A DNA stretch of 44,778 nucleotides from a virus. Location: positions 1 through 44,778 of the IMG/VR virus record IMGVR_UViG_3300021061_000007, one strand, 5' to 3'. Shown here in pieces: positions 1 to 6,652 of this stretch. The position numbers were made by a program, and so were the translations under genes. Below the pieces are notes generated by a model that was given only the letters and a program-made list of their open reading frames with translations, had not been told where the DNA came from and searched no databases. Numbering within the stretch: the stretch's first letter is position 1; every line of letters starts with the position of its first letter.

Positions 1-127
1 ACGTCTCGCGATATGAATGGTAGACCTTGTGAACCCTTGGACATTCTGGGCAGTCGGAGCCATCTTCCATTTCGCCGTAGCCGCCACTGCACGAGTTCAT
101 GTCGCATCGCGGGCACCGCAGCATGTA
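1..127. repeat. 127-bp exact terminal repeat (left copy)
   Basis: The first 127 bases are identical to the last 127 (44652-44778). An open reading frame continues through the join, so the molecule is a closed circle or a circularly permuted genome. The length equals a commonly used assembler k-mer, which favours an assembly overlap over a biological direct terminal repeat; a true short terminal repeat of the T7 kind cannot be excluded from sequence alone. Confidence 0.95.
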
Positions 128-193
128 GCCACAGCCGTAGCATAAATCCACGGCGTATCCGCAAATGAGGTCGCCTTCCTGCAAACCTCTCAC
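1..193 (-). CDS. Zinc-ribbon protein, 5' part (continues at the right end)
   Basis: This is the start of a 103-residue protein whose remainder lies at 44533-44651 once the circle is closed. I chose the GTG at 193 because it overlaps the upstream stop as GTGA and follows a GGGGG stretch at ribosome-binding distance; the ATG at 124 is an in-frame alternative giving 80 residues. The N-terminal part has CxxC knuckles (LCYGCGY, RCPRCDMNSC) and later CPEC, typical of small zinc-ribbon phage proteins that bind nucleic acid or protein. It belongs to the long minus-strand early operon. Function is unknown. Confidence 0.7.
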   Translation of the reverse strand, partial: MRGLQEGDLICGYAVDLCYGCGYMLRCPRCDMNSCSGGYGEMEDGSDCPECPRVHKVYHSYRET

Positions 194-390
194 GGCGTCA
201 CCCCCAGGGCTTTGGCCAGCTCGGCGTCGATCTCATCACAGCGCGCTATGGTGGCATCGTGGTGTAGGGCATCCCGCAGTTGAATCACCGCCCGCGCGAG
301 TGCCTTTACCGCCGAATCCATCTCGTCTCGGCTGAGGTCTGAGTATTGATTGGCCATATAATCCAGCTTGGCCGTCAGCGGGTCGGTCAT
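190..390 (-). CDS. Small early protein, paralogue of 488-706
   Basis: 66 residues starting at ATG 390, which overlaps the upstream stop as ATGA. It is a tandem relative of the gene at 488-706: both begin with DPLT...LD, share an ALARAVIQ.R core and end in (S/A)ELAKALGVT. The protein is mostly helical and acidic, with no signal or membrane segment. No family is recognised. The duplication and the coupling to its neighbours suggest an accessory host-interaction gene, but this is inference. Confidence 0.65.
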   Translation of the reverse strand: MTDPLTAKLDYMANQYSDLSRDEMDSAVKALARAVIQLRDALHHDATIARCDEIDAELAKALGVTP

Positions 391-491
391 TTGGATTTCC
401 TCCATTCCCTCTTCGCCATGGCCAGAATTTGGTCATAGGACGCAAACGGATACTCGCGCAGAAGGCGGCGGATGATGTCGCAGAGTCTCAC
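387..491 (-). CDS. 34-residue basic protein
   Basis: A GTG start at 491 overlaps the upstream stop as GTGA, and the stop overlaps the downstream start as ATGA. The peptide has RR/LLREYP near its start and a basic C terminus (KREWRKSK). Support comes from the double coupling and from the same spacing pattern seen at the paralogous junction near 193. Function is unknown. Confidence 0.5.
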   Translation of the reverse strand: MRLCDIIRRLLREYPFASYDQILAMAKREWRKSK

Positions 492-706
492 TGCGTCACC
501 CCCAGCGCCTTGGCCAGCTCCGAATCGATCACTTCCATGTAGCTGGCCGTATAATCCGGCAGATCGTTCACCGCCCGGACACGACACTTCATCAGCGACT
601 CCCTGTACTGAATCACCGCCCGCGCGAGGGCTCTCGCTACGTCATCAGGCCAAGCCTCAACGATCTCATCTAATGCCAAAGTCAGCGGGTCGGGGGTGGT
701 GTTCAT
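488..706 (-). CDS. Small early protein, paralogue of 190-390
   Basis: 72 residues; the start at 706 overlaps the upstream stop as ATGA. It aligns over most of its length with the 190-390 product, including an ARALARAVIQ.R helix and the SELAKALGVT end. DNA similarity is also visible at the 3' ends (CGTCACCCCCAG, then GGCCAGCTC), pointing to a fairly recent tandem duplication with the 34-residue gene between the copies. Function is unknown. Confidence 0.65.
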   Translation of the reverse strand: MNTTPDPLTLALDEIVEAWPDDVARALARAVIQYRESLMKCRVRAVNDLPDYTASYMEVIDSELAKALGVTQ

Positions 707-987
707 GGTTCTGTCGCCCTTTCTGCCTCAAGTTCATCCACCCTGGCCAACGCCTCGCATGCCAATTCACGAAGTTCGGCATTTGCCCTTCGCAGCTTTT
801 CGAGGTCGTCCTCAACATCACGCAATTCCCACTCGATGCTTTCAAGTGCACTGCGCAGGTCAGCCTCATCTGCGTGACGTGGAAGCTTGTTTGCGTAGCG
901 GTAGGCATCGCGGACGGATTTTATGGCGCGATCAATCTGTGGGCACGTCTCTGGCACCTTCTCGCGGACTCTGCAGTGATATGTCAT
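703..987 (-). CDS. Coiled-coil early protein
   Basis: 94 residues from ATG 987 (ATGA with the upstream gene). The C-terminal two thirds is rich in E, L, R and A with heptad-like spacing (ESIEWELRDVEDDLEKLRR...), which predicts a long coiled coil; the N terminus carries two cysteines. No enzyme motif is visible. It sits among other coiled-coil accessory proteins in the operon. Function is unknown. Confidence 0.65.
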   Translation of the reverse strand: MTYHCRVREKVPETCPQIDRAIKSVRDAYRYANKLPRHADEADLRSALESIEWELRDVEDDLEKLRRANAELRELACEALARVDELEAERATEP

Positions 988-1373
988 GGCCCCTCCCCGC
1001 CCTGTGGCTGCTCGTGAGGGGCGAGGATCGCTTTTACTTCCGCCCACACCTCAGACACGCCGAGCATGCGATACATGTAGCCTCTATCGCTGTGGTCGCG
1101 ATACTCTTCCTCGAACTCGGCGTGCTTGCGAGCGCATGCTTTCCCCACTTCGCCCAAAGCGCGCCGCAAGGCTTGGTTCTCCTTCGTCAGATCATCGAGC
1201 CGCAATCGATAGCCCTTGGACGAGTCGGCATATTTCTTCTGAACCTCGTCCCGCTCCTTGGTCAGCGCGTCGATCTCGTCGATCATCTCCATGATCCAAC
1301 GCGATTTGGAAGCCTTCGCATGCTCCCGTAATTCCTGCAATCTCTCCGCCGTCATGCGTGCGGGTGGGTTCAT
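984..1373 (-). CDS. Coiled-coil early protein, partial paralogue of 1370-1630
   Basis: 129 residues from ATG 1373, coupled as ATGA at both ends. The first half contains MTAERLQELR...MIDEIDALTKERDE, nearly the same module as in the next upstream gene, followed by a long charged coiled coil. A stretch of about 33 bases encoding the EIDALTKERD module is identical in the two genes. This looks like module duplication rather than whole-gene duplication. Function is unknown. Confidence 0.65.
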   Translation of the reverse strand: MNPPARMTAERLQELREHAKASKSRWIMEMIDEIDALTKERDEVQKKYADSSKGYRLRLDDLTKENQALRRALGEVGKACARKHAEFEEEYRDHSDRGYMYRMLGVSEVWAEVKAILAPHEQPQGGEGP

Positions 1374-1630
1374 GGCTTGGGCTCCTGCTTCGTAAAATAC
1401 TCGCTCGCCATATCGCATATCTCGTGCGCTAGGTTGCTGTCATCAATGCGACCATGGAGGTTCTGCTTTTCGCAGGCGATGTCGTCTAAGACCTTCTCCG
1501 CCGCATCCCGCTCCTTGGTCAGCGCGTCGATCTCGTCGAGGAGTTCGGTAATAAACTTCTCGCTCACCTGGCAAATGGTGTCGCCGCTGTAGACCTTGCG
1601 CAGCTCTGCCCTACGTTCCGGCGTCAGCAT
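1370..1630 (-). CDS. Coiled-coil early protein
   Basis: 86 residues from ATG 1630, which overlaps the upstream stop by seven bases. It opens MLTPERRAELRK and contains LLDEIDALTKERDAAEK, the module shared with 984-1373, then a less regular C terminus. It has no membrane segment and no known domain. Function is unknown. Confidence 0.65.
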   Translation of the reverse strand: MLTPERRAELRKVYSGDTICQVSEKFITELLDEIDALTKERDAAEKVLDDIACEKQNLHGRIDDSNLAHEICDMASEYFTKQEPKP

Positions 1631-2202
1631 GGCCTCTGGTCTTCCGGTTCAGGTGACGGGGCGATGGCTTCTGCCAAAGCTGCCCGCAGGCGTAGGTGGT
1701 CATCGTGATTGGGATGCTCTTGCCGGCAGAAATAGGCCCAATCCATCGTCTGCGCCGCTTTGATCAGTGGTGCGAACTTCTTCTCCAATTCCCCCGCCCG
1801 CTTCTCGCTCTGCGCGAGGGATGTCCTGAGGCGAATGATTTCCAGGTCGGCCTCGATCATTTCGGAGACATGCACGCGCTCATCTCGTTCCTTGCACAAT
1901 GCAGCCTCAGCCGACTTGAGCCGGTCGAGGAGCGCGATCACAACGGCGGGATTGGCGGCGGCGATGAATCGAGCATCTTGGCACCGCATGTCGAAGGCGA
2001 CCACTACAGCATCCTGCTCATGGTAGGTGAGCACTTCATTGCCAGGCAGGTGATCATTGCAGCGCCACGGACCGGGGCTGGCCTTCTCCGCCAGCTTCCT
2101 CAGTTGATCCAGCGCATCTTGCGGGGGCGTCGGGGATGGTGGGGTGGCAGGCTGCTGCCAGTCCTCGTCGTTGATGTCGCAGTCGTCGAAGGCGTCAGGC
2201 AT
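1624..2202 (-). CDS. Ead/Ea22-like early protein
   Basis: 192 residues. The middle has the hallmark of the Ead/Ea22-like phage family: SPGPW near residue 43, then DARFIAAANPAVVIALLDRL near residues 75-95. An acidic, proline-rich N terminus precedes it, and a coiled coil (RTSLAQSEKRAGELEKKF) follows. In lambdoid phages such genes lie in the dispensable early left region and have no settled function. The start at 2202 overlaps the upstream gene by eight bases. Confidence 0.7.
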   Translation of the reverse strand: MPDAFDDCDINDEDWQQPATPPSPTPPQDALDQLRKLAEKASPGPWRCNDHLPGNEVLTYHEQDAVVVAFDMRCQDARFIAAANPAVVIALLDRLKSAEAALCKERDERVHVSEMIEADLEIIRLRTSLAQSEKRAGELEKKFAPLIKAAQTMDWAYFCRQEHPNHDDHLRLRAALAEAIAPSPEPEDQRPC

Positions 2203-2527
2203 CGGTCGTCCCTCTCAGTTTCTCGCGGTGCGCGCGCAGGCGGGCGGCGAGTTCTGGCACAAGCTTGTTAGGTATGATGTGCAGACTAGGGCCGCGCTCC
2301 TGGAAGAATCGATACGTGGCAAGAAGCATGTCCGATGCCTCCTCAAGGTCAGCCGCGAGCGAGGCGTCGGGGAGGAGGGAGCGCATACGTTGGATTTCAT
2401 TCGCCGCCGTAGTGAACAGCAGGTCATCGAACTCGATACTCCCCGGGTCTTCGTCGTAGTTCGGGCCAAGGCTCAGTGTCTCGATGAGACGCGAATACGC
2501 TTCATCCCTGCTCTTGCCGATGCTCAC
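2195..2527 (-). CDS. Early protein with modules shared with 3161-3454
   Basis: 110 residues from ATG 2527 (ATGA). The segment PDASLAADLE and the C-terminal LAARLRAHREKLRGTT recur in the product of 3161-3454. At DNA level about 47 bases at the 3' end (2206-2252) match 3166-3212 with one mismatch. The N terminus is unrelated. This is a mosaic gene; function is unknown. Confidence 0.65.
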   Translation of the reverse strand: MSIGKSRDEAYSRLIETLSLGPNYDEDPGSIEFDDLLFTTAANEIQRMRSLLPDASLAADLEEASDMLLATYRFFQERGPSLHIIPNKLVPELAARLRAHREKLRGTTDA

Positions 2528-2925
2528 GCCTTCCCTTTCGCGGCTGCGAGGGCGGTACGGAGCTGGTCGATGTAGTCCTTCGCCTCGTCAAGTGCCGTGG
2601 CGATCACAATGTCAGGATCATGGAATGGCCGCGCTGGAATCGACATGATCCAATCGCGCTCGCCCTTGTTGAGTGCGCTCACCATGTCCCGGGCGTGCCT
2701 CATCCCGTTGATGATGTACTCGTAGCGTGCGTCCGCTACGACCTCTGCGCTCGGACCGCGATGGTCTACGCGGCGGTTCCATTTAGCGAGCGTGTCTACC
2801 GCTTGGTCGCCGGATATGTGGTAATCGCACTGGTTGCAGCCAATCCACCACGGCTCGCCTTGGTCATCGCCAACAGTTGGGGGAGTCCCGCAGAAAGGAC
2901 AAGGACACGGGAGGAGGTCGCTCAT
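2524..2925 (-). CDS. Lar-like restriction-alleviation zinc-ribbon protein
   Basis: 133 residues from ATG 2925, coupled as ATGA. The N terminus reads LLPCPCPFCG, then W..GCNQCDYHI, then AVDTLAKWNRR near residue 45. This is the pattern of the Lar family and related phage zinc ribbons; Lar of the Rac prophage modulates type I restriction. The C-terminal half is not part of that family, and the AEVV.DA segment after the ribbon is shared with the second Lar-like gene at 3627-4058. The role against restriction is inferred from family only. Confidence 0.65.
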   Translation of the reverse strand: MSDLLPCPCPFCGTPPTVGDDQGEPWWIGCNQCDYHISGDQAVDTLAKWNRRVDHRGPSAEVVADARYEYIINGMRHARDMVSALNKGERDWIMSIPARPFHDPDIVIATALDEAKDYIDQLRTALAAAKGKA

Positions 2926-3164
2926 GGCTTCAGCCCCATGACGCAATAGCCAGGCTTGCACCACAGCTCATCATCGCAGAGGTAGGTGACGGTCCGGACT
3001 TCCTTCCGTCCGGTATACTTCTCAAGGTGCGGATCGTATTCTTTCAGGATCAGCGTGTCGCCACACGCGAAGTCCCTGTCGAATTTGCGTATCTCGAAGG
3101 TCTTTGATCCATCGCGAATGGCCGCGAAGTACGCTGGCCACGTTTTCAGTTCGTGCGTACTCAT
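2922..3164 (-). CDS. DUF3850 (ASCH/PUA-like) protein
   Basis: 80 residues. It has the diagnostic sequence of DUF3850: HELKTWPAYFAAIRDGSKTFEIRK, then DF..GD.LIL.EYDP, and a final GYCVMGL. The family has an ASCH/PUA-like beta-barrel fold thought to bind RNA or modified nucleotides and is common in phages. The length is normal for the family. The start at 3164 overlaps the upstream gene. The biochemical role is not established. Confidence 0.8.
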   Translation of the reverse strand: MSTHELKTWPAYFAAIRDGSKTFEIRKFDRDFACGDTLILKEYDPHLEKYTGRKEVRTVTYLCDDELWCKPGYCVMGLKP

Positions 3165-3454
3165 GTCGTCCCTCTCAGTTTCTCGCGGTGTGCGCGCAGG
3201 CGGGCGGCGAGGTCTTTGTCTGTCGCCTCGCAGTCGAGGTAGTGAAGTCGGTCACTGCTCCCAGCTGGGAATGCAAACGCTTCCAGGCGGTCGTAGTTGG
3301 CTAGGCGTTCCATGAAGGCGGCAGCCCGCTCCAAATCCGCTGCGAGCGAGGCGTCGGGGATGCTGTTGTCGCCCCGGCACGCCGGACATACCGCGTTGGT
3401 TCCCTTCGACGTAAAACAGCTGCCGCATTGCATGCACTTAGTCCATTCGCTCAT
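3161..3454 (-). CDS. Zinc-ribbon early protein with shared modules
   Basis: 97 residues from ATG 3454 (ATGA). The N terminus carries a four-cysteine ribbon (CMQCGSCF...CPAC). The rest contains PDASLAADLERAA and ends LAARLRAHREKLRGTT, both also found in 2195-2527. It therefore joins a zinc ribbon to modules also used by another gene of the operon. Function is unknown. Confidence 0.65.
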   Translation of the reverse strand: MSEWTKCMQCGSCFTSKGTNAVCPACRGDNSIPDASLAADLERAAAFMERLANYDRLEAFAFPAGSSDRLHYLDCEATDKDLAARLRAHREKLRGTT

Positions 3455-3630
3455 GGCATTCTCCATTCGACCACTTGCGTGTTGAAGAACATGACCGGCT
3501 CCCATTCCGCCGGATCGAATGCGTCTGACCACAGCAGCCATTGCGTCCCATCCCACATGGCGCATGTGCGGCGTCCGGTGTGAAGCGTGACGGGATAAAT
3601 GCCTGTCTCTTCTGGCTCGGTTATTTTCAT
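3451..3630 (-). CDS. Small early protein
   Basis: 59 residues from ATG 3630 (ATGA at both ends). The sequence is beta-rich (GIYPVTLHTGRRTCAMWDGTQWLLW) and resembles short phage proteins with a W-D-G-x-x-W pattern. No function can be assigned. Confidence 0.6.
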   Translation of the reverse strand: MKITEPEETGIYPVTLHTGRRTCAMWDGTQWLLWSDAFDPAEWEPVMFFNTQVVEWRMP

Positions 3631-4058
3631 ACCCTCCCCTTGCTCGCGGCGTAGGCGCGGAGCTGAGCGGCGATCTGATCCCATGCGCCAATCATCATAT
3701 TCATTGCATCGCCAAGGGCGCGGTGATTCAGGAGCGTCAAAGAATCGCCATCGGTCGCGTGGTACTTGGTCAACAGCTCGTCTATCCGGTCAATGGTCGG
3801 CATCAGCTCCAAGAGCTTTGCGTCCGGCACGACCTCTGCGCTCGGACAGGGAAGGTCTGCGCGGCGGTTCCAGGCGTCTGCGGCCTTGCGCATCAGGTCA
3901 TCCCTGTCGCCGCATGTTGCGACCAAAGGACCATAGATGAGGCACTTCTCGCAGAACACTTGGCCGTTGTAGCCGCCGACCACGCAGCGTTCGACGTGAT
4001 AGCCTTCGGTTGCTTCTCCGCACCACGGGCACGGCTTGAGTTGGTCGGCCTGCGTCAT
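3627..4058 (-). CDS. Second Lar-like zinc-ribbon protein
   Basis: 143 residues. It opens with LKPCPWCGEA, has CEKC in the middle, then AADAWNRRADLPCPSAEVV, matching the Lar-like arrangement CPxCG...WNRR. From WNRR onward the DNA resembles that of 2524-2925 over about 45 bases, so the two genes share a linker or have recombined. The C-terminal part is helical and unrelated. Restriction alleviation is a family-based suggestion only. Confidence 0.65.
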   Translation of the reverse strand: MTQADQLKPCPWCGEATEGYHVERCVVGGYNGQVFCEKCLIYGPLVATCGDRDDLMRKAADAWNRRADLPCPSAEVVPDAKLLELMPTIDRIDELLTKYHATDGDSLTLLNHRALGDAMNMMIGAWDQIAAQLRAYAASKGRV

Positions 4059-4174
4059 GAGTTCTTTCCGTATCGAATGCCTAGTTTCTTAGCCAACCAC
4101 TTCATTTGCTTGGCGGGCTTCCCGTTTCTGATCTGGCGATAGCCCTTGTTGTTGTGATGGCGGCGCTTCTTCAC
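4055..4174 (-). CDS. 39-residue highly basic protein
   Basis: A GTG start at 4174 overlaps the upstream stop as GTGA, and the stop overlaps the start of the Lar-like gene as ATGA. The product begins MKKRRHHNKG and is rich in K and R throughout. The exact fit between two coupled genes is the main reason to call it. It may bind nucleic acid; this is inference. Confidence 0.55.
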   Translation of the reverse strand: MKKRRHHNNKGYRQIRNGKPAKQMKWLAKKLGIRYGKNS

Positions 4175-4374
4175 TTCTTCTTCCTCGGATTGGAGGAGCC
4201 GGGAATCTCGAATAGTTCAGCCGCTTCGGCGTACTTGATCGCCAATGCTAACATCGCCTTCGCGTATGGCGTCTCCTTGTTCTTCAACAGGTCATAATGA
4301 AATCGAGCATCCTTGGCTTTGTCCCACAGCTCTGCTTCCGCTTCGTTCATCCACTGGCGGTAAAAGTCCCTCAT
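4171..4374 (-). CDS. Small helical early protein
   Basis: 67 residues from ATG 4374 (ATGA). It is predicted to be largely helical with many A, E and K residues, and ends in RKKK. No recognised family and no membrane segment. Function is unknown. Confidence 0.6.
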   Translation of the reverse strand: MRDFYRQWMNEAEAELWDKAKDARFHYDLLKNKETPYAKAMLALAIKYAEAAELFEIPGSSNPRKKK

Positions 4375-4592
4375 TTGCTCGGTGCCTCCGGGGCGGTTTG
4401 GGGTGGGGACTTCGCCTCGTCTTCCAATTCAATGATCTCGGACACCTCCGCATCGTCCGGATCGGAGTCCACCGGGTCGCCGCCATCCTCGGCCCATTCA
4501 AGAGCGGCTTCCTCTGCCGCGAGATCGTCCTCAGCGTGGATGATGTACTCGAAGTAGCAGGGCATTCGGACGGTGACTTTGTAGCGTGGCAT
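4371..4592 (-). CDS. Small acidic early protein
   Basis: 73 residues. A beta-rich N terminus (YKVTVRMPCYFEYIIHAED) precedes a very acidic middle (EDGGDPVDSDPDDAEVSE). Proteins of this shape are common in phages, with a short beta-strand region followed by an acidic tail. The start at 4592 directly abuts the upstream stop. Function is unknown. Confidence 0.6.
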   Translation of the reverse strand: MPRYKVTVRMPCYFEYIIHAEDDLAAEEAALEWAEDGGDPVDSDPDDAEVSEIIELEDEAKSPPQTAPEAPSK

Positions 4593-5063
4593 TCATTTCC
4601 CCTTCTGCTGCGCGGCTAGGGCGGCGGCGATGCACGTTCTCAGCTCGTAGTGGCCAAACTCATCGTACATGCACTGCCTCTTCTTCTCGGCTCGGAATGC
4701 ATCGCACATCTCATCCGTCACTTCCGGCGTCTTCGCTTGCTGCTGGCGCTGACGCCATTCAATGTGCCGCGCGATCTCAAGGAGGCATTCATCAGGTACG
4801 TAGTCCAGCCTGTTCCATTCAGCGCCTGCCCAATATGAGTAGTAGCCATTGCAGTATTTCGACCGCGCTAGCTTCGGCTCCTCGTCCTTGGCCCAAGCAT
4901 TCACGCCTTCGGCTGGGTAGTCGCTCGGTGTCTCTGGGGGATGCGAGGCGCGGTAGGCGTCGTCTCTTGCCAACAACCATGCAACCTCGTGACTTGAGAT
5001 GCCAAGATTCGCGTTGCATGCGTGGTCGTAGGCATTGGCGAGGCGTTCGGGGGAGACGGTCAT
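4593..5063 (-). CDS. Early protein of unknown function
   Basis: 156 residues. The C-terminal part, VTDEMCDAFRAE...LRTCIAAALAAQ, resembles a motif that recurs in unrelated phage early proteins (VTDEMV.A......R..I.AAL). The N-terminal part is rich in W and Y (NGYYSYWAGAEWNRLDYVP). The start at 5063 overlaps a short upstream membrane-protein gene as ATGA. Function is unknown. Confidence 0.65.
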   Translation of the reverse strand: MTVSPERLANAYDHACNANLGISSHEVAWLLARDDAYRASHPPETPSDYPAEGVNAWAKDEEPKLARSKYCNGYYSYWAGAEWNRLDYVPDECLLEIARHIEWRQRQQQAKTPEVTDEMCDAFRAEKKRQCMYDEFGHYELRTCIAAALAAQQKGK

Positions 5064-5203
5064 TTGGGCTCCATGTCGTCCATGTAGTCGGTTGGCCCCG
5101 GCGCTGGTGCCTGACCAGTCTTGATCCAGATGATTGCGGACAGGATCAGATATAGCACCAGCGGTGCGAATAAGACCAGGACGAGAATTGTGTCGTCGCT
5201 CAT
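5060..5203 (-). CDS. 47-residue single-pass membrane protein
   Basis: ATG at 5203, coupled as ATGA to both neighbours. Residues about 5-25 (TILVLVLFAPLVLYLILSAIIW) form one hydrophobic helix, followed by a proline-rich tail. It is one of three very small membrane proteins in the early operon. It could act on the host membrane or superinfecting phage; nothing in the sequence decides this. Confidence 0.6.
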   Translation of the reverse strand: MSDDTILVLVLFAPLVLYLILSAIIWIKTGQAPAPGPTDYMDDMEPK

Positions 5204-5370
5204 TTGGACTTCCTCTTCTCTCGCATCGCTTGTGTCTCCGCTTTGTTCCTCGTCATCTGACCTTCGTATTCCAGAATTGCCGCACGTTCGCAGGCGTCGA
5301 ACGCTTCGTCGTCGCTGAATCCGATAGCGACCATTCGCTGAAACAGCTCGTCGTGGTCGGTGTAGGTCAT
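5200..5370 (-). CDS. Small early protein
   Basis: 56 residues from ATG 5370, which overlaps the stop of the tiny upstream gene as ATGA; an in-frame ATG at 5388 is less likely because it lies inside that gene. The sequence has a short helical F.RMVAIGFSDDEAFDACERA segment resembling a UBA-like helix arrangement, and a basic C terminus. Function is unknown. Confidence 0.55.
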   Translation of the reverse strand: MTYTDHDELFQRMVAIGFSDDEAFDACERAAILEYEGQMTRNKAETQAMREKRKSK

Positions 5371-5456
5371 GCGTTCAGCACCTTCCACGCGCAGGCAAAT
5401 GCGCAGGCACAGACCAGAAGAATGACGCCGGGCCAGTATTTGGGTTCGTCAGCCAC
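5367..5456 (-). CDS. 29-residue membrane peptide
   Basis: A GTG start at 5456 overlaps the end of the upstream gene by eight bases, and the stop overlaps the next start as ATGA. The peptide is a short polar N terminus (MADEPKYW) followed by a cysteine-rich hydrophobic helix (VILLVCACAFACAW). Called because of the exact coupling and helix composition. Function is unknown. Confidence 0.45.
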   Translation of the reverse strand: MADEPKYWPGVILLVCACAFACAWKVLNA

Positions 5457-5655
5457 GGATCACGTCCCCTTCCCTTGCGCACGCAATCACGGTGCGAATG
5501 TATCGCACATGCCCCTCCAGGCAGGCCAGCGCCATTGGCGTGAGTTGGCCCTTGCGGCGAACGATGTCGGCCAGGATGTCAGCGCCTAGCTCAGCGGCGT
5601 TGAGTACCGAGTCGCTGTAGGCCAGTCGGTAGTATCGTTGGGCAGCGAAGTTCAT
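5449..5655 (-). CDS. Small helical early protein
   Basis: 68 residues from ATG 5655 (ATGA). Mostly helical (DILADIVRRKGQLTPMALACLEGHVRYI), with no membrane segment or cysteine pattern. It lies directly downstream of the replication genes. Function is unknown. Confidence 0.6.
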   Translation of the reverse strand: MNFAAQRYYRLAYSDSVLNAAELGADILADIVRRKGQLTPMALACLEGHVRYIRTVIACAREGDVIRG

Positions 5656-5885
5656 GCGACCACCTTGAGTTGGATCCGTCGACGTGGCAGTCCGCGACGC
5701 CGTGATGCCAGCGCCACCACCTCGTCGGCTTGCTCGAGGAATTGCCGCAGTTGGCAGACGTGCGCCGGCATGAGTCCATCAGCCGCCAGGTGTTCGTTGC
5801 GTCCGAGTTCGTAGCTGAGGACGTGCAGCGTGTGGGCACGCCGGCATATCCACAGAGCACGCTTGAAAAGCTCGTTATTGGTCAT
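5652..5885 (-). CDS. Small early protein next to the helicase loader
   Basis: 77 residues from ATG 5885, coupled as ATGA to the DnaC-like gene. It has helical, histidine- and arginine-containing segments (ICRRAHTLHVLSYELGR) and a basic C terminus (RRRGLPRRRIQLK). A replication accessory role is possible from position only. Confidence 0.55.
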   Translation of the reverse strand: MTNNELFKRALWICRRAHTLHVLSYELGRNEHLAADGLMPAHVCQLRQFLEQADEVVALASRRRGLPRRRIQLKVVA

Positions 5886-6652
5886 CGTGCGGCCCCCTCT
5901 GCAATGCGTCGATCCTTGCCGGCCATGCGGACGATCTTTCCGCGCGAGAGACGGCTCGCGATTCGCTCGTCCATCGCTGCGATCTGCGCCAGTTCCAAGT
6001 TCGAGGTTACGATGAGCGGACGTAGCTGCGCAGTGCGATAGTCGATGATTTCATAGGCGGTCGATACCGCTGCCGGCGTTAACTTCGCACCGAGGTCGTC
6101 GAGCACGATGGCCGCATTGGTAAGGATACTGTCGATGTCTTTGGCCATGAGGCGACCGATGCCGGCGCAATTGACCAGGCGGCATGATCCGGATGGTGTG
6201 CGGTTCATGACTTCGCGAAGCGCCGCGCATGCTTGGTAGGTCTTGCCTGACCCGGTTGGTCCCATGAATACCAGGGGCCGGCTATTGGGGTTTTCCTCGA
6301 TCCATTCGAGAACGTGGTGGCTAGACTTGGCCGACCGAAACAGGGCTGGAATCTGGAGTCGGCTGTCATCAACAGCGGGGGCCTTCCTGGTCTTGCGCTC
6401 CGCAAGTGCGCGCTGGTAGGCACTGATCTTGTCGTCAGCACGGATGATCTCCTGCCACTCATCGACGGTGAGGTCGCCGTCACGTTTGGCACAATCGTAA
6501 CAACGCAGATTCGTCGGGTCCGGGAGTTTGTTGAACCGAGTGTAGGATTGTCGGCGTCCGCAGATCCAGCAGTCGTACTCAACTTCGCCGACCTTGGTGA
6601 ACACGGTCGCGATCTCGCGGATAGGGATGGGCTTGGGGTCAGTATCGTTCAC
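5882..6652 (-). CDS. DnaC-like AAA+ helicase loader
   Basis: 256 residues starting at GTG 6652, overlapping the initiator gene by 14 bases. The N terminus has a zinc knuckle (CWICG at 28-32, CYDC at 51-54). The AAA+ core follows: Walker A GPTGSGKT (131-138), Walker B AIVLDDLG (181-188), sensor-I IVTSN (214-218) and an arginine-finger segment RIASRL (230-235). These match DnaC/DnaI-type loaders that place the host DnaB helicase on the phage origin. No phage replicative helicase is seen, which fits recruitment of the host enzyme. Confidence 0.85.
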   Translation of the reverse strand: MNDTDPKPIPIREIATVFTKVGEVEYDCWICGRRQSYTRFNKLPDPTNLRCYDCAKRDGDLTVDEWQEIIRADDKISAYQRALAERKTRKAPAVDDSRLQIPALFRSAKSSHHVLEWIEENPNSRPLVFMGPTGSGKTYQACAALREVMNRTPSGSCRLVNCAGIGRLMAKDIDSILTNAAIVLDDLGAKLTPAAVSTAYEIIDYRTAQLRPLIVTSNLELAQIAAMDERIASRLSRGKIVRMAGKDRRIAEGAAR

